Source: Bacteroidales bacterium
Lineage (GTDB): Bacteria > Bacteroidota > Bacteroidia > Bacteroidales > UBA932
Assembly: GCA_017454265.1 (NCBI GenBank)
Contig: JAFTDJ010000049.1
Coordinates: forward strand, 62,001 to 126,000
DNA length: 64,000 bases
Direction of reading: 5' to 3'
Shown: piece after piece, positions 16,491 through 25,042 of the stretch
Layout of the letters: every line of letters starts with the position of its first letter
How positions within the stretch are numbered: position 1 is the first letter of the stretch
The notes under the pieces: model-generated
What the model saw: only the letters and a program-made list of their open reading frames with translations
What the model was told of the DNA's origin: nothing
The model's database searches: none
Program-made: the position numbers and the translations under genes

Positions 16491-19316
16491 ATGCCCGAAA
16501 TGTCTAACAAATTTGTCCCCAAGCACTTTGGCGACAAGAATCCTAACCCGAAGCTTATAAAATTCGTTCAGCACGTCACAGACCGTATTCCAGGTAAAAT
16601 CAAGATGACGACCGAAGCTCCCGAATACTGGGGCCTGGCCTGCATATTCGAGGACGAGATGGATCCCATTACCCGTGAAGCCTCGCTTGACCTGCTCCTG
16701 AACATGCTCCCCGGCAATCCGTTCAAGGTTCGCAAACACTGGACCTATGCCCAGCTCCACGAGCTGAACACCAAGAATCATTACGCCTCTACGGACGGAG
16801 ATTTCGATTCGTTGCTGGACAAGCTGTCCTATTTCGGAATGCTGGAATACGACTACGGCGACAAATACACCAAGCTCGGCCCCGTACCCGGAGCTACTTT
16901 CAACCGTGAAGACCGTGTTTACTGGGTCCCCATGTTTGTCCCGGGCAGCGCTGAATACACCAACATGAACACCGACCTGATGGACAAGCACCCCGAGCTT
17001 GCGATGTTCTTTGAGCGAATGACCTTCCTTCCCCTGGAGAAGATTACTCCCATGGTCCCTATGGGCGGCTCCGGTATCGGCATGCATGTGATCCCCGTGG
17101 AGAAGGCCATCAGCATGGAAAATCAGTCTATAGATATCGAGCATATTTCCTATTGGCTGAAACGCTATGAGGGCCACCTCGGCGTGGGAATCTGTTCCTG
17201 CCGCTACGGCCGCAAGAAGCTCGACGAGGGCTGCGCGGACGATTATCGCGACTGGTGTATCGGCGTGGGAGACATGGCAGACTACCTGCGAGAGACCGGA
17301 CGCGGACACGACATTACCTACGATGAGGCCATGGCTATCCTCAAGAAGGCGGAAGACCACGGCTTTGTGCATCAGATTACCAATATCGACGGTGAGGGCA
17401 AGATCTTTGCTATCTGCAATTGTAACGTGAAGATATGCAACGCTTTGCGTACATCTCAGCTGTTCAACACCCCGAATATGAGCCGCAGCGCCTATGTGGC
17501 CCGGGTGGAAAAAGAGAAGTGCGTCGCCTGCGGACGCTGCGTGGAATACTGTCCGGCCGGCGCCGTCAAACTCGGACAGAAACTTTGTACCAAACACGGC
17601 GAGCAAGTCTATCCCAAGCAGGAACTGCCCGATGCTGCAAAGTGGGGACCTGAAAAATGGAACGAGGATTACAGGGACCGCAACCGCATTAACTGCTATC
17701 CTACAGGCACCGCTCCCTGCAAGACAGCCTGCCCGGCGCATATCGCCGTCCAGGGTTATCTCAAGAAGGCCGCTGAAGGCAAGTACACCGAGGCTCTCGA
17801 GCTCATCAAGCGGGAGAATCCTTTCCCTGCAGTATGCGGACGCATCTGTAACCGACGTTGCGAAGACGCCTGTACCCGCGGCACCATAGACCAGCCTATC
17901 GCCATCGATGCGGTGAAGAAGTTCATCGCCGAACGCGACCTCAAGGCGGAAACCCGTTTTGTCCCCGAAGTGAACATATGTTCCAACGTACAGGACCGCT
18001 GGGAAGAGAAGATAGCCATCATCGGGGGCGGCCCCGCCGGCCTGAGCTGCGCTTATTACCTTGCCACCCAGGGCTACAAGCCGACGGTGTTCGAGAAGAA
18101 CGCGGAACCCGGCGGAATGCTGCGCTACGGGATTCCTTCTTACAAGCTTGAGAAGGATGTCATCAAGGCCGAAATCGACATTATGCGGGAAATCGGCGTG
18201 GAGATAAAGACCGGTGTCGAGGTGGGTAAGGATATCACAATTGCCCAGCTTCGACAGCAGGGTTACAAGGGCTTCTACGTGGCTATCGGCTGCCAGGGCG
18301 GACGTCTGCCCGGCATCCCCGGAGAGACTCTGAAGGGAACCGCCACTGCAATAGACTTCCTTCATGCCGCCAACTGCGGAGACGTGAAAGTGAGCGGCAA
18401 GGTGGTGGTCGTCGGCGGCGGAAACGTTGCCATCGATGCTGCCCGTGTAGCACTGCGCAGCGGAGCGTCCGGCGTGACTATGCTTTCCCTCGAGACCGAG
18501 GATATCATGCCTGCATCCCTGGAGGAGCGCACCGAAGCTCGTGAAGACGGTGTGGTAATCAATCCGGGCTGGGGCCCGAAAGAGGTCCTCGGAGAGGAGA
18601 AGGTGAGCGGTATCGTATTCAAGAAGTGCACGTCCGTATTCAATGCCGAGCACAAGTTCGCTCCCGAATATGATGAGAACGAACTCATTACCCTCGATGC
18701 CGACATGGTTATCTTTGCAATCGGCCAGACCGTTCAGCTCGGAGACCTGCTCAAGGATACCAAGGTCGAGTTCTTCCGCGGGGTCTATCCTGTGGCCGAC
18801 AAGCTTACTTATCAGACCGCGGAACCGGACATCTTCGTGGGCGGCGACGTGTTCACCGGCCCCAAGTTCGCAATCGACGCCATTGCTGCCGGAAAAGAGG
18901 CTGCAGAAAGCCTGCACCGCTTCGTGCAGCACGGCCATATGACCATAGGCCGCAACAGGCGCGACTTTATCGAGCTCAACAAGCAGGATATCAACGTGGA
19001 GTCTTACGACAACTCTTCCCGCCAGGCTCCTGAGGATTACAAACCTTCAAGCAAGTTTGCAGAGTACCACGGCACTCTTACCGAGGAGCAGGTGCGCAAG
19101 GAGACTGCTAGGTGCCTCAGTTGCGGCGCATCCGTAGTTGACGAGAACCGTTGTATCGGTTGCGGCGTCTGTACTACCAAGTGCGGCTTCGATGCAATAC
19201 ATCTGCACAGGGAGAATCCCGATGCCAGCATAATGCGCACGTCTGAGGGCAAGTTCGGCGGAATTCTGCCGTATATGATCAAGCGCACCGGCAAGATTAT
19301 CTTCAAAAAGAAGTAA
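16491..19316 (+). CDS. Multidomain iron-sulfur FAD/NAD(P)-dependent oxidoreductase (GltD/NfnB-like core)
   Basis: A 941-residue cytoplasmic protein. Residues 1-330 are a domain I cannot name, with Cys clusters CSCRYGRKKLDEGC near 235-248 and ICNCNVKIC near 308-316. A 4Fe-4S site (CVACGRCVEYCP) follows near 344-355. The GltD-type N-terminal cluster domain has CKTACPAH near 410 and CGRICNRRCEDAC near 448-460. FAD binding is marked by IIGGGPAGLSCAYY near 510 and NAD(P)H binding by VVVVGGGNVAIDAAR near 638. A C-terminal ferredoxin-like pair starts near 875 (CLSCG, then CIGCGVCTTKC). It should move electrons between NAD(P)H and ferredoxin-like partners. Its position between hypB and hypA suggests a role with a nickel enzyme, but the partner is unknown. 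Confidence 0.8.
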   Translation: MPEMSNKFVPKHFGDKNPNPKLIKFVQHVTDRIPGKIKMTTEAPEYWGLACIFEDEMDPITREASLDLLLNMLPGNPFKVRKHWTYAQLHELNTKNHYASTDGDFDSLLDKLSYFGMLEYDYGDKYTKLGPVPGATFNREDRVYWVPMFVPGSAEYTNMNTDLMDKHPELAMFFERMTFLPLEKITPMVPMGGSGIGMHVIPVEKAISMENQSIDIEHISYWLKRYEGHLGVGICSCRYGRKKLDEGCADDYRDWCIGVGDMADYLRETGRGHDITYDEAMAILKKAEDHGFVHQITNIDGEGKIFAICNCNVKICNALRTSQLFNTPNMSRSAYVARVEKEKCVACGRCVEYCPAGAVKLGQKLCTKHGEQVYPKQELPDAAKWGPEKWNEDYRDRNRINCYPTGTAPCKTACPAHIAVQGYLKKAAEGKYTEALELIKRENPFPAVCGRICNRRCEDACTRGTIDQPIAIDAVKKFIAERDLKAETRFVPEVNICSNVQDRWEEKIAIIGGGPAGLSCAYYLATQGYKPTVFEKNAEPGGMLRYGIPSYKLEKDVIKAEIDIMREIGVEIKTGVEVGKDITIAQLRQQGYKGFYVAIGCQGGRLPGIPGETLKGTATAIDFLHAANCGDVKVSGKVVVVGGGNVAIDAARVALRSGASGVTMLSLETEDIMPASLEERTEAREDGVVINPGWGPKEVLGEEKVSGIVFKKCTSVFNAEHKFAPEYDENELITLDADMVIFAIGQTVQLGDLLKDTKVEFFRGVYPVADKLTYQTAEPDIFVGGDVFTGPKFAIDAIAAGKEAAESLHRFVQHGHMTIGRNRRDFIELNKQDINVESYDNSSRQAPEDYKPSSKFAEYHGTLTEEQVRKETARCLSCGASVVDENRCIGCGVCTTKCGFDAIHLHRENPDASIMRTSEGKFGGILPYMIKRTGKIIFKKK

Positions 19317-19657
19317 TGCACGAACTGGGAATAGTCTTCTACATCATCCGTGATGTGAAGAAGGCTGCAGAAGAGAATAATGTGGAACACGTCTCCGAGG
19401 TTGTCATGAACATCGGAGAGGTGTCCACTGTAGTACCCAAATACCTTAAGGACTGCTGGCGTTGGGCTGCAGACAAAGAGGATGTCCTGAGGGGATGTGA
19501 ATTGATTGTGAACAAGATTCCGGCCGTTACCTGGTGCGATTCATGCAAGTGTGAGTACTCTACGGTGAAGTACGGAAAGACCTGCCCTGCCTGCGGTAGC
19601 GGCGAAACCTGGCTCCTGCGTGGGAACGAGGTGGAAATCAAGGAAATACACACTTAG
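19316..19657 (+). CDS. hypA: Nickel metallochaperone HypA
   Basis: A 113-residue protein of normal HypA length. It begins Met-His-Glu, with His2 being the known nickel ligand, and has the zinc site C74xxC77 and C90xxC93. HypA works with HypB in nickel insertion. The start overlaps the oxidoreductase stop by one base, so the three genes are almost certainly co-translated. Its end overlaps the convergent mgtC gene by 4 bp, leaving no room for a separate terminator. Confidence 0.93.
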   Translation: MHELGIVFYIIRDVKKAAEENNVEHVSEVVMNIGEVSTVVPKYLKDCWRWAADKEDVLRGCELIVNKIPAVTWCDSCKCEYSTVKYGKTCPACGSGETWLLRGNEVEIKEIHT

Positions 19658-20274
19658 GAAATCTCGATGGTGAATCCCTTGGTGATATTCATCAGATGGG
19701 TTATCGCCGCTGTGTAATTGCGCTGCCTGAGGCGTACGCGCACTGTTGCTACGGAATCGGAAGCTGTAAAAGAGTCTATTTCGATTCCGTTTTTTTCTAT
19801 GGATTCCAGTATTCCTGCCAGCTGCTCGCTGCTGACGGGAGATATGGTGACGGTGATGCTTTTCTCCCCATATCGGCGGGTGATAAAATGCATCGTCTCC
19901 AGGCAAATCAGCGTCATAAGCGCGGCGGCGACAGATACGGAATACATTCCTGCCCCGCATGCAAGGCCTATGGCAGCGGCTACCCAGAGTCCGGCGGCGG
20001 TGGTAACTCCGCGTACCACGTTCTTTTGGAATATTATTACGCCTGCGCCGATGAAACCTATACCGGAGACCACCTGGGCGGCGACACGCGCAGCATCGAA
20101 GCGTCCGGTAAAGGCATATTGGGAAATGAGCATAAACAGAGCACTGCCAAGTGCCACTATGAAGTGGGTCCGGAGCCCCGCCTCTTTAGCCCTGAATTCA
20201 CGTTCCAGTCCTATTGCTCCGCCCAGAAGGCCGGCGATGAGGATTCGAGTTATGAAAGCCCATTCTATGTTCAT
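19654..20274 (-). CDS. mgtC: MgtC/SapB-family membrane protein
   Basis: A 206-residue protein with an N-terminal MgtC membrane domain: the GLEREFRAKEAGLRTH segment at about 22-37 and a conserved Gly-rich helix near 75-95, then a C-terminal cytoplasmic ACT-like domain. MgtC proteins help bacteria tolerate low magnesium and, in Salmonella, restrain phosphate uptake and control ATP synthase. It is the last gene of the nine-gene minus-strand run, 12 nt after the DASS carrier. That position and the link of MgtC to phosphate homeostasis fit the phosphate theme proposed here, but the latter is inference. Confidence 0.88.
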   Translation of the reverse strand: MNIEWAFITRILIAGLLGGAIGLEREFRAKEAGLRTHFIVALGSALFMLISQYAFTGRFDAARVAAQVVSGIGFIGAGVIIFQKNVVRGVTTAAGLWVAAAIGLACGAGMYSVSVAAALMTLICLETMHFITRRYGEKSITVTISPVSSEQLAGILESIEKNGIEIDSFTASDSVATVRVRLRQRNYTAAITHLMNITKGFTIEIS

Positions 20275-20286
20275 AGCGCAAAGATA

Positions 20287-21897
20287 TTAAAATAATCCGG
20301 GTGTAATATTCAGCCATTTGAGCACTGTCTGTCCGAAGAGCAGGATGAGGAACCACGAGAAGGTCATCATCGTGATACCGTACTTGAAAGCGTCTGTCTG
20401 GCTGTATTGATTCGTGTTGTAGAGGAGCGCAGCCGGCTTGCTGTTGAAGGGAAGTACATAGCAGTGCTCGATGAGCATGGAAACCGGCAGGGCAAGGCTC
20501 ATGGGCATGAAGCCGAAACGGGCTTCGACGCCCAGGGCGATGGGTACGAAAACCATTGTCCTGATGGTTTTGCTCTGGAATACCAGGCCTGAGTACATCA
20601 TCAGGAAAGTAAGTATGACGTAGAGTACCCAGAAAGGAGTGTTCTGTGTAATGCCAAGGGAGTCGAAAGCGGCGTTCACCATCGTGTTGGGAAGGTCGGT
20701 GGCGTTGAGTCCGCTGCCCAGAACGTATGCGCCTGCGGAGAACAGCATAAGGTGCCAGGGGATATCGACGTCGTTCCATTTCACGACGCCTATGCCGGGC
20801 AGAAGGGCCAGAATGGCGCCGATGAGGGCTACAATGGTTTCATCAATATTGTGGAATGTGCCTTTTGTTACCCAGAGGAAGAGAACGATCAGGAAGATGC
20901 CTACTGCCTTCCATTCCTGTATGCTCATCTTTCCCATTGCGTCCAGCTCCTCTTTCAGCCGTTCGATGCCGCCCTCAATCTGAGGCTTCTGCTCTTCCTT
21001 TTTCATTGGGAAGAAAACATACATTCCGAGCAGGAGGCCGACAACCAGTATTATTACGCTCATGGGACCTACAGCAATCAGCCACTCTTTGTAGCCGAAA
21101 TCGCATGAGCCAATGAATCCGGCAATAAGTGAAATGGCAAGCAGGTGGGCGCCGCTTCCGGTATAAAAGGCGTTTGCGCCGATGTTGACCTGAAACAGAT
21201 TCTGGATTACCAGGTTCCGTCCAAAGTTGTTGCGATGGCCGTTGGATGCTCCGTAGATGGCGCAGATGACCATAAAGATAGGAAGCATTATGGTGGCCTT
21301 TACCGTGGTGGCGGAAATGAATGCCGAGAGTACCAGGTTAATTATCAGGAAACTCCATAGTACGCTCTTGGCGTTCTTGCCGAACCTTATTACAAAGGCC
21401 AGGGCGAGACGTTTGGCAAATTGGGTCTTGACGAGCATTGAAGCCAGTACGAAACTCAGGATGTTCAGCCACATTACCGGGTGTCCCAGCTGGGCGAGGG
21501 CTTCTTTCTGGGTGGTGACGCCGAAGAGCACGGTGGCCAGAATGAGCAGCAGGGAAGTCAGGTAGTTGGGGATAGCCTCGGTCATCCATAGTATCAGGCT
21601 GGCGGCAAATATTCCCAGCATAGCGTAATTTGCGCGAATGAAGGCTTCCGGACCCAGTACACCCAGTCGCTTCTGTGCTGTCGCGGCAAGGCGGCTGGTG
21701 TCCAGATTGTCTATGAAGCCAATATGGCAGAACCAACAAATCCAGACGAAGACGATGATGGCGAGGGGCCCGCCAAGGCGGGACAGCCAGATCTCAAACT
21801 TCGATTTCTGCATCTTCGGCAGTTTCTCTATCTTGTAATTGTTCATATCCAGCGGATCAAAACCGTTCTCCGCCCTGGAAATCTTGTCAGTTGCCAT
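20287..21897 (-). CDS. DASS/SLC13-family sodium-coupled anion symporter
   Basis: A 536-residue polytopic protein. The N-terminal 35 residues are hydrophilic; then come about eleven helices with the DASS pattern, including SAFISATTVKATIMLPI near residue 190 (the first Ser-Asn-Thr-like site appears as Ser-Ala-Thr-Thr) and a second substrate region near VLPFNSKPAALLY. Members import dicarboxylates, citrate, sulfate or phosphate with sodium. In a run of phosphate-related genes an inorganic or organic phosphate substrate is possible, but dicarboxylate is the family default. It overlaps the upstream beta-propeller gene by one base. Confidence 0.82.
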   Translation of the reverse strand: MATDKISRAENGFDPLDMNNYKIEKLPKMQKSKFEIWLSRLGGPLAIIVFVWICWFCHIGFIDNLDTSRLAATAQKRLGVLGPEAFIRANYAMLGIFAASLILWMTEAIPNYLTSLLLILATVLFGVTTQKEALAQLGHPVMWLNILSFVLASMLVKTQFAKRLALAFVIRFGKNAKSVLWSFLIINLVLSAFISATTVKATIMLPIFMVICAIYGASNGHRNNFGRNLVIQNLFQVNIGANAFYTGSGAHLLAISLIAGFIGSCDFGYKEWLIAVGPMSVIILVVGLLLGMYVFFPMKKEEQKPQIEGGIERLKEELDAMGKMSIQEWKAVGIFLIVLFLWVTKGTFHNIDETIVALIGAILALLPGIGVVKWNDVDIPWHLMLFSAGAYVLGSGLNATDLPNTMVNAAFDSLGITQNTPFWVLYVILTFLMMYSGLVFQSKTIRTMVFVPIALGVEARFGFMPMSLALPVSMLIEHCYVLPFNSKPAALLYNTNQYSQTDAFKYGITMMTFSWFLILLFGQTVLKWLNITPGLF

Positions 21898-22694
21898 TAT
21901 TCGTAACTTATGCTGTGTATATTACCGGTCTGGTCGCATACGAACCAGAATTGTTTGCGCACTGGGTCCATACAGAATCCTTCTGGCTTGGCCACGAAAG
22001 AAATGTCGTATTCTCCTATAACAGTACCGTCTGTTTTAATGTTGGTGAGGGTGCGGCGCTTGCTGTCCGTAATCCATAAGGAGCCGTCAGTATTGTCGTA
22101 GTAGATGTCGGACAGATATTTTGCGAAACTGATATCCATGGTGGAAATAACCTTGGACTCGCTCAGGGAGTACACAAATATGCGCTTTGGCTTGTCTTGG
22201 TTGGCCAGGTAAAGAATGCCTGGCGCAGAAGCAATGCCTTCGAAGCCACGGTTGTTTTCTCCGCCTTCCACATCGATTTGCGCCACCAGGGTGACGCCGT
22301 TTCTGGCTTTGTTGAGTTTGTAAACGGCCCATTCTCTTTCTTCGCACAGGTAAACCGTTCCGTCGGAGCGGTCAACGGTTACACCCTCCCAGTCATGAGA
22401 AGATTCGAACGGGACGATGCCTTTGACCGTCCCGTCGAGTCCTATCTCGTAGAGCTTTCCTTTGTCGTAAGCCGCGTAGAACCCGTCGCCCTTTTCGTTG
22501 AGACAGATTGACGAAAGTCCCGGAATACCGGTAGGGTAGGTCACCGGCGTTCCAAGCCGGTAAAAAACCGGACCGGGCGGGACTTCATCCTTCGGAGGCT
22601 CGAATGTCTGGTAGGCGGCATCTTCTACACAGGAGTTGAGAGCTGCCGCCGCCAGACTTAAACAAAGGATTAAAGATGAAAGCTTTATTTCCAA
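21897..22694 (-). CDS. SdiA-regulated (YjiK-like) beta-propeller lipoprotein
   Basis: A 265-residue lipoprotein with lipobox LNSC at Cys22. The rest forms repeated four-strand blades with DGTVYLCEE, GILYLANQD and DGSLWITDSK motifs, as in the SdiA-regulated/YjiK propeller family. The fold is related to phytase-like and esterase-like propellers, but no catalytic signature can be assigned. It overlaps the end of the CYTH gene by 10 bp. Given neighbours linked to phosphate and triphosphate, a surface phosphoester-binding role deserves testing. Confidence 0.75.
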   Translation of the reverse strand: MEIKLSSLILCLSLAAAALNSCVEDAAYQTFEPPKDEVPPGPVFYRLGTPVTYPTGIPGLSSICLNEKGDGFYAAYDKGKLYEIGLDGTVKGIVPFESSHDWEGVTVDRSDGTVYLCEEREWAVYKLNKARNGVTLVAQIDVEGGENNRGFEGIASAPGILYLANQDKPKRIFVYSLSESKVISTMDISFAKYLSDIYYDNTDGSLWITDSKRRTLTNIKTDGTVIGEYDISFVAKPEGFCMDPVRKQFWFVCDQTGNIHSISYE

Positions 22695-23161
22695 TTCTTG
22701 TAAGGATTCTTCATCAACATAGAATTGAAGTACTTGGGATCGCCGGTGACCTCTTCGCCGAGCCAGTCAGGCTTGTCGAAGGGCTCGTTCTCATCGGCGA
22801 GCTCCACCTCGGCGACGGTAAGACCGTCATTGTCGCCGTAGAACTCGTCAACTTCCCAGGTGTGTACGCCGTCGGTATTCTTTACAAGATAGCGGGTCTT
22901 GTCGATTACACCAGGCTCGGCAAGGTCGAGGAGGGCGCGTACTTCGTCTACGGGAATTTCCTTCTCCCACTCGAAGCGGGCGGCTCCTGAGGCGTTGCCT
23001 ATGCCCTTTACCGTGATGAATCCCTTTTCGCCCTTAACGCGGATGCGGACGGTCCTTTCGGGCACGCTGCACAGGTAACCCTGGGTGATGCGGGTTGCCT
23101 TGAAGGCCTCGGGCTTGAAGTCGCCTTTGACCAAGAATTTCTTTTCAATTTCCTGTGCCAT
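22685..23161 (-). CDS. CYTH-domain triphosphate-tunnel protein
   Basis: A 158-residue protein that starts MAQEIEKKFL, giving the ExExK signature (E4, E6, K8) that defines the CYTH/triphosphate tunnel metalloenzyme fold. Further conserved basic and acidic residues follow: RIRVKGEKGFITVKG near 42-56, FEWEKEIP near 66-73 and WEVDEFYGDNDGLTVAEVEL near 104-123. Bacterial members hydrolyse tripolyphosphate or act as class IV adenylate cyclases; the short single-domain form is most like inorganic triphosphatases. I chose the second ATG because upstream codons fall in the gap to the previous gene, which ends only 4 nt away. Confidence 0.9.
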   Translation of the reverse strand: MAQEIEKKFLVKGDFKPEAFKATRITQGYLCSVPERTVRIRVKGEKGFITVKGIGNASGAARFEWEKEIPVDEVRALLDLAEPGVIDKTRYLVKNTDGVHTWEVDEFYGDNDGLTVAEVELADENEPFDKPDWLGEEVTGDPKYFNSMLMKNPYKNWK

Positions 23162-23165
23162 AATA

Positions 23166-23804
23166 TTATTCGTTTGCAAGAGGTTTGTCGCTCATACCGA
23201 TGACGCGCTTGATAGCCTGAAGGTAGTTGATGTTCTCAACGCCTTCCAGGCCTACGTCGGCGATGGTTTTCTTGATGTCTTCTATCTCGGTGGATTCGGA
23301 GTTGATGGTGACTACCTTTGCGCCGTTGATGATGACGTTGCCCACCTCGCAGATAGTGTCGTTTACCATATAACCGAAACGCTGTTTGTGTACGCGTACG
23401 GCTGCCAGGTCGGGATTGGCCTTGACCATTGCTATGAATTCCTCATAGGTGTATGTATCCTTGGTGAGTTTGGGCATCTCTACCATAAATGCAGGGAAGA
23501 CTTCCTTCTCCAGCACTTCGCGGGAGATAGGGAATTCGCCCTTCATCAGGGGATTCCACTGCTCAAGTCCGTCAACGGTCTGCACATAGGTCTTGATGTC
23601 CATCTTTCCGTTACGGATTTTGGTGTTGTTGATGTCGTTCTTTGCACTGATGATGTAGATTTCGTCGCTCTCGCGCTCCCATACTTTCTCGGGCACGGGT
23701 ACGCTCAGGCGGGCCATACGTTTGTGGGCTTCGCAGAAGTTCTGACCGAAGCTGCGGAATTCGAATCGAGGCTTGCTCTGCTCGCCGATTTTAAGTTCTG
23801 CCAT
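23166..23804 (-). CDS. Uncharacterised 212-residue protein, possible divergent CYTH-like fold
   Basis: I do not recognise this protein with certainty. It has no signal peptide and is predicted soluble. A stretch at residues 45-75 (an EIYIIS strand, then DINNTKIRNGK and MDIKTYV) resembles the core strands of CYTH proteins, where Lys and Arg line the tunnel, and FEFRSFGQ near the start could replace the usual ExExK. It ends 4 nt before a clear CYTH gene, and a TTM-like paralogue beside it would make functional sense. The C-terminal third contains a GYMVNDTICEVGNVIING strand pair. The CYTH assignment is inference. Confidence 0.5.
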   Translation of the reverse strand: MAELKIGEQSKPRFEFRSFGQNFCEAHKRMARLSVPVPEKVWERESDEIYIISAKNDINNTKIRNGKMDIKTYVQTVDGLEQWNPLMKGEFPISREVLEKEVFPAFMVEMPKLTKDTYTYEEFIAMVKANPDLAAVRVHKQRFGYMVNDTICEVGNVIINGAKVVTINSESTEIEDIKKTIADVGLEGVENINYLQAIKRVIGMSDKPLANE

Positions 23805-23822
23805 AATACAGTAGTGTTTTAA

Positions 23823-25028
23823 TTATTGTTTGATTACTCCGTTTGCATTGGTTTCTCCTATGGAAGGGGTGGAGAAAAGCACCCACTCGGCGTCACCGTC
23901 TTTCTTGCGGCCGAGAGACTCTCCGTCTGCAACAGTCTTGAAGGTCTCTGCCGTGGCTGAATTGTCTATCTCATCGACTATTTCACCGCCTTTGAGCAGG
24001 GTGAGGATGAATCCTTTGGTGCCGCTGATGCCGAAACCGGGGCCCTCGTTGATGTCGGGATTCTTGGCGGTGAATACCAGGAAGCCCTTTGCGGGAATGG
24101 TGCCCTTGCCGGCAGGTACTTCCCAATCACCGCTCTTGTCTTTCTGGAATACGTAACCTGCGATATCAACTTCCTTGGAGCTGCCATTGTAAATCTCGAA
24201 CTGCTTTGAGCCGCAATTGACTTCGTTGATGAAGAGCTTGATTTCCACGACGGGCTCTGCACCGTTGGAATAGCCGATGGTGCCGCCTTCGACGAGCACC
24301 CACTCGTCTGCTCCGTCGGTCTTGCGGGAGAGGGTCCAGCCGTCCTCGACGGTCTTGAATGTCTCTGCAGTGACTGAGTTGTCGATTTCGTCCACGACTT
24401 CACCGTTCTTGAGCATGGTAAGGATAAAGCCCTTGGTGCCGCTGATGCCGAAGCTGGGGCCTTCTGCCGGGTCTGGGTTCTTTGCAGTGAACACAAGGAA
24501 GCCCTTTGCGGGAATGTTCCCCTTGCCGGCAGGTACTTCCCAGTCGCCGCTGCCGTCTTTCTTGAAGACGTATCCGGCGATGTCCACGGCTTTGTCTGAA
24601 CCGTTGTAAATCTCGAACTGCTTGGTCCCGCAGTTTACCTCGTTGATGAAAATGGTCTTGGGCTCTGCGGGTTTTTCTGCAACGACGTATGATGTCTCGG
24701 CGGATTTTACGGTGCCGGCGGCCGTCGTGGCCTCTACATAATATGTTACGTTGGCGCCAACGGGCTGTGCTGGAATCTTGCCTGTGTAGGTGTCACCGCT
24801 GCCTGTCATTGCAACAGTCTGGGGAAGGCCGTTGCCGGCTATGTAGATAAGGTTGACTGCAACATCCACAAGGGCGGATATGGTCGCTGTCACTACGGCT
24901 TCTTCTCCTGCAATGGGAGTAGTGCCGGTGACCTTAGAGATAGATGCAAAGGGATAAGTCTCGTCCTTTACACAGGATGAGAAAACCAATGCCAGGATTG
25001 CAAAAGCTGCAAATATTGTCTTTTTCAT
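23823..25028 (-). CDS. Lipoprotein with two lamin-tail domains
   Basis: A 401-residue lipoprotein with lipobox FSSC (Cys19). Residues ~27-118 form an Ig-like beta domain. Two very similar lamin-tail domains follow at about 128-256 and 267-395; each starts with INEVNCG, has FEIYNGS, DIAGYVF, SGDWEVPAGKG and a GISGTKGFIL strand. Bacterial lamin-tail domains occur on surface proteins and are often encoded near CotH-type proteins and VTC-type (TTM fold) polyphosphate polymerases, which parallels the CYTH genes next door. It lies 14 nt after the OprP-type porin gene and 18 nt before the next gene. Its ligand is unknown. Confidence 0.85.
   Translation of the reverse strand: MKKTIFAAFAILALVFSSCVKDETYPFASISKVTGTTPIAGEEAVVTATISALVDVAVNLIYIAGNGLPQTVAMTGSGDTYTGKIPAQPVGANVTYYVEATTAAGTVKSAETSYVVAEKPAEPKTIFINEVNCGTKQFEIYNGSDKAVDIAGYVFKKDGSGDWEVPAGKGNIPAKGFLVFTAKNPDPAEGPSFGISGTKGFILTMLKNGEVVDEIDNSVTAETFKTVEDGWTLSRKTDGADEWVLVEGGTIGYSNGAEPVVEIKLFINEVNCGSKQFEIYNGSSKEVDIAGYVFQKDKSGDWEVPAGKGTIPAKGFLVFTAKNPDINEGPGFGISGTKGFILTLLKGGEIVDEIDNSATAETFKTVADGESLGRKKDGDAEWVLFSTPSIGETNANGVIKQ
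23844..24647 (-). repeat. Tandem duplication encoding the two lamin-tail domains
   Basis: Two direct repeats of about 387 bp (24261-24647 and 23844-24230) separated by 30 bp. Protein identity is very high, and long exact DNA matches occur, for example over the VPAGKG and IPAKGFLVFTAKNP codons. The similarity points to recent duplication or gene conversion and allows copy-number change by recombination. Confidence 0.8.
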
Positions 25029-25042
25029 ATCCAGTCAGTTTT

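Noticed and set aside
15696..18938. A 1080-codon open frame on the minus strand opposite hypB and the iron-sulfur flavoprotein.
   Set aside because: It mirrors the codon pattern of well-identified plus-strand genes, shows no domain or signal pattern and has no start context. Long antisense frames are expected in this base composition.
20287..21897. Calling the DASS carrier a phosphate transporter.
   Set aside because: Only the neighbourhood suggests phosphate; the family usually carries dicarboxylates or sulfate, so the substrate is left open.
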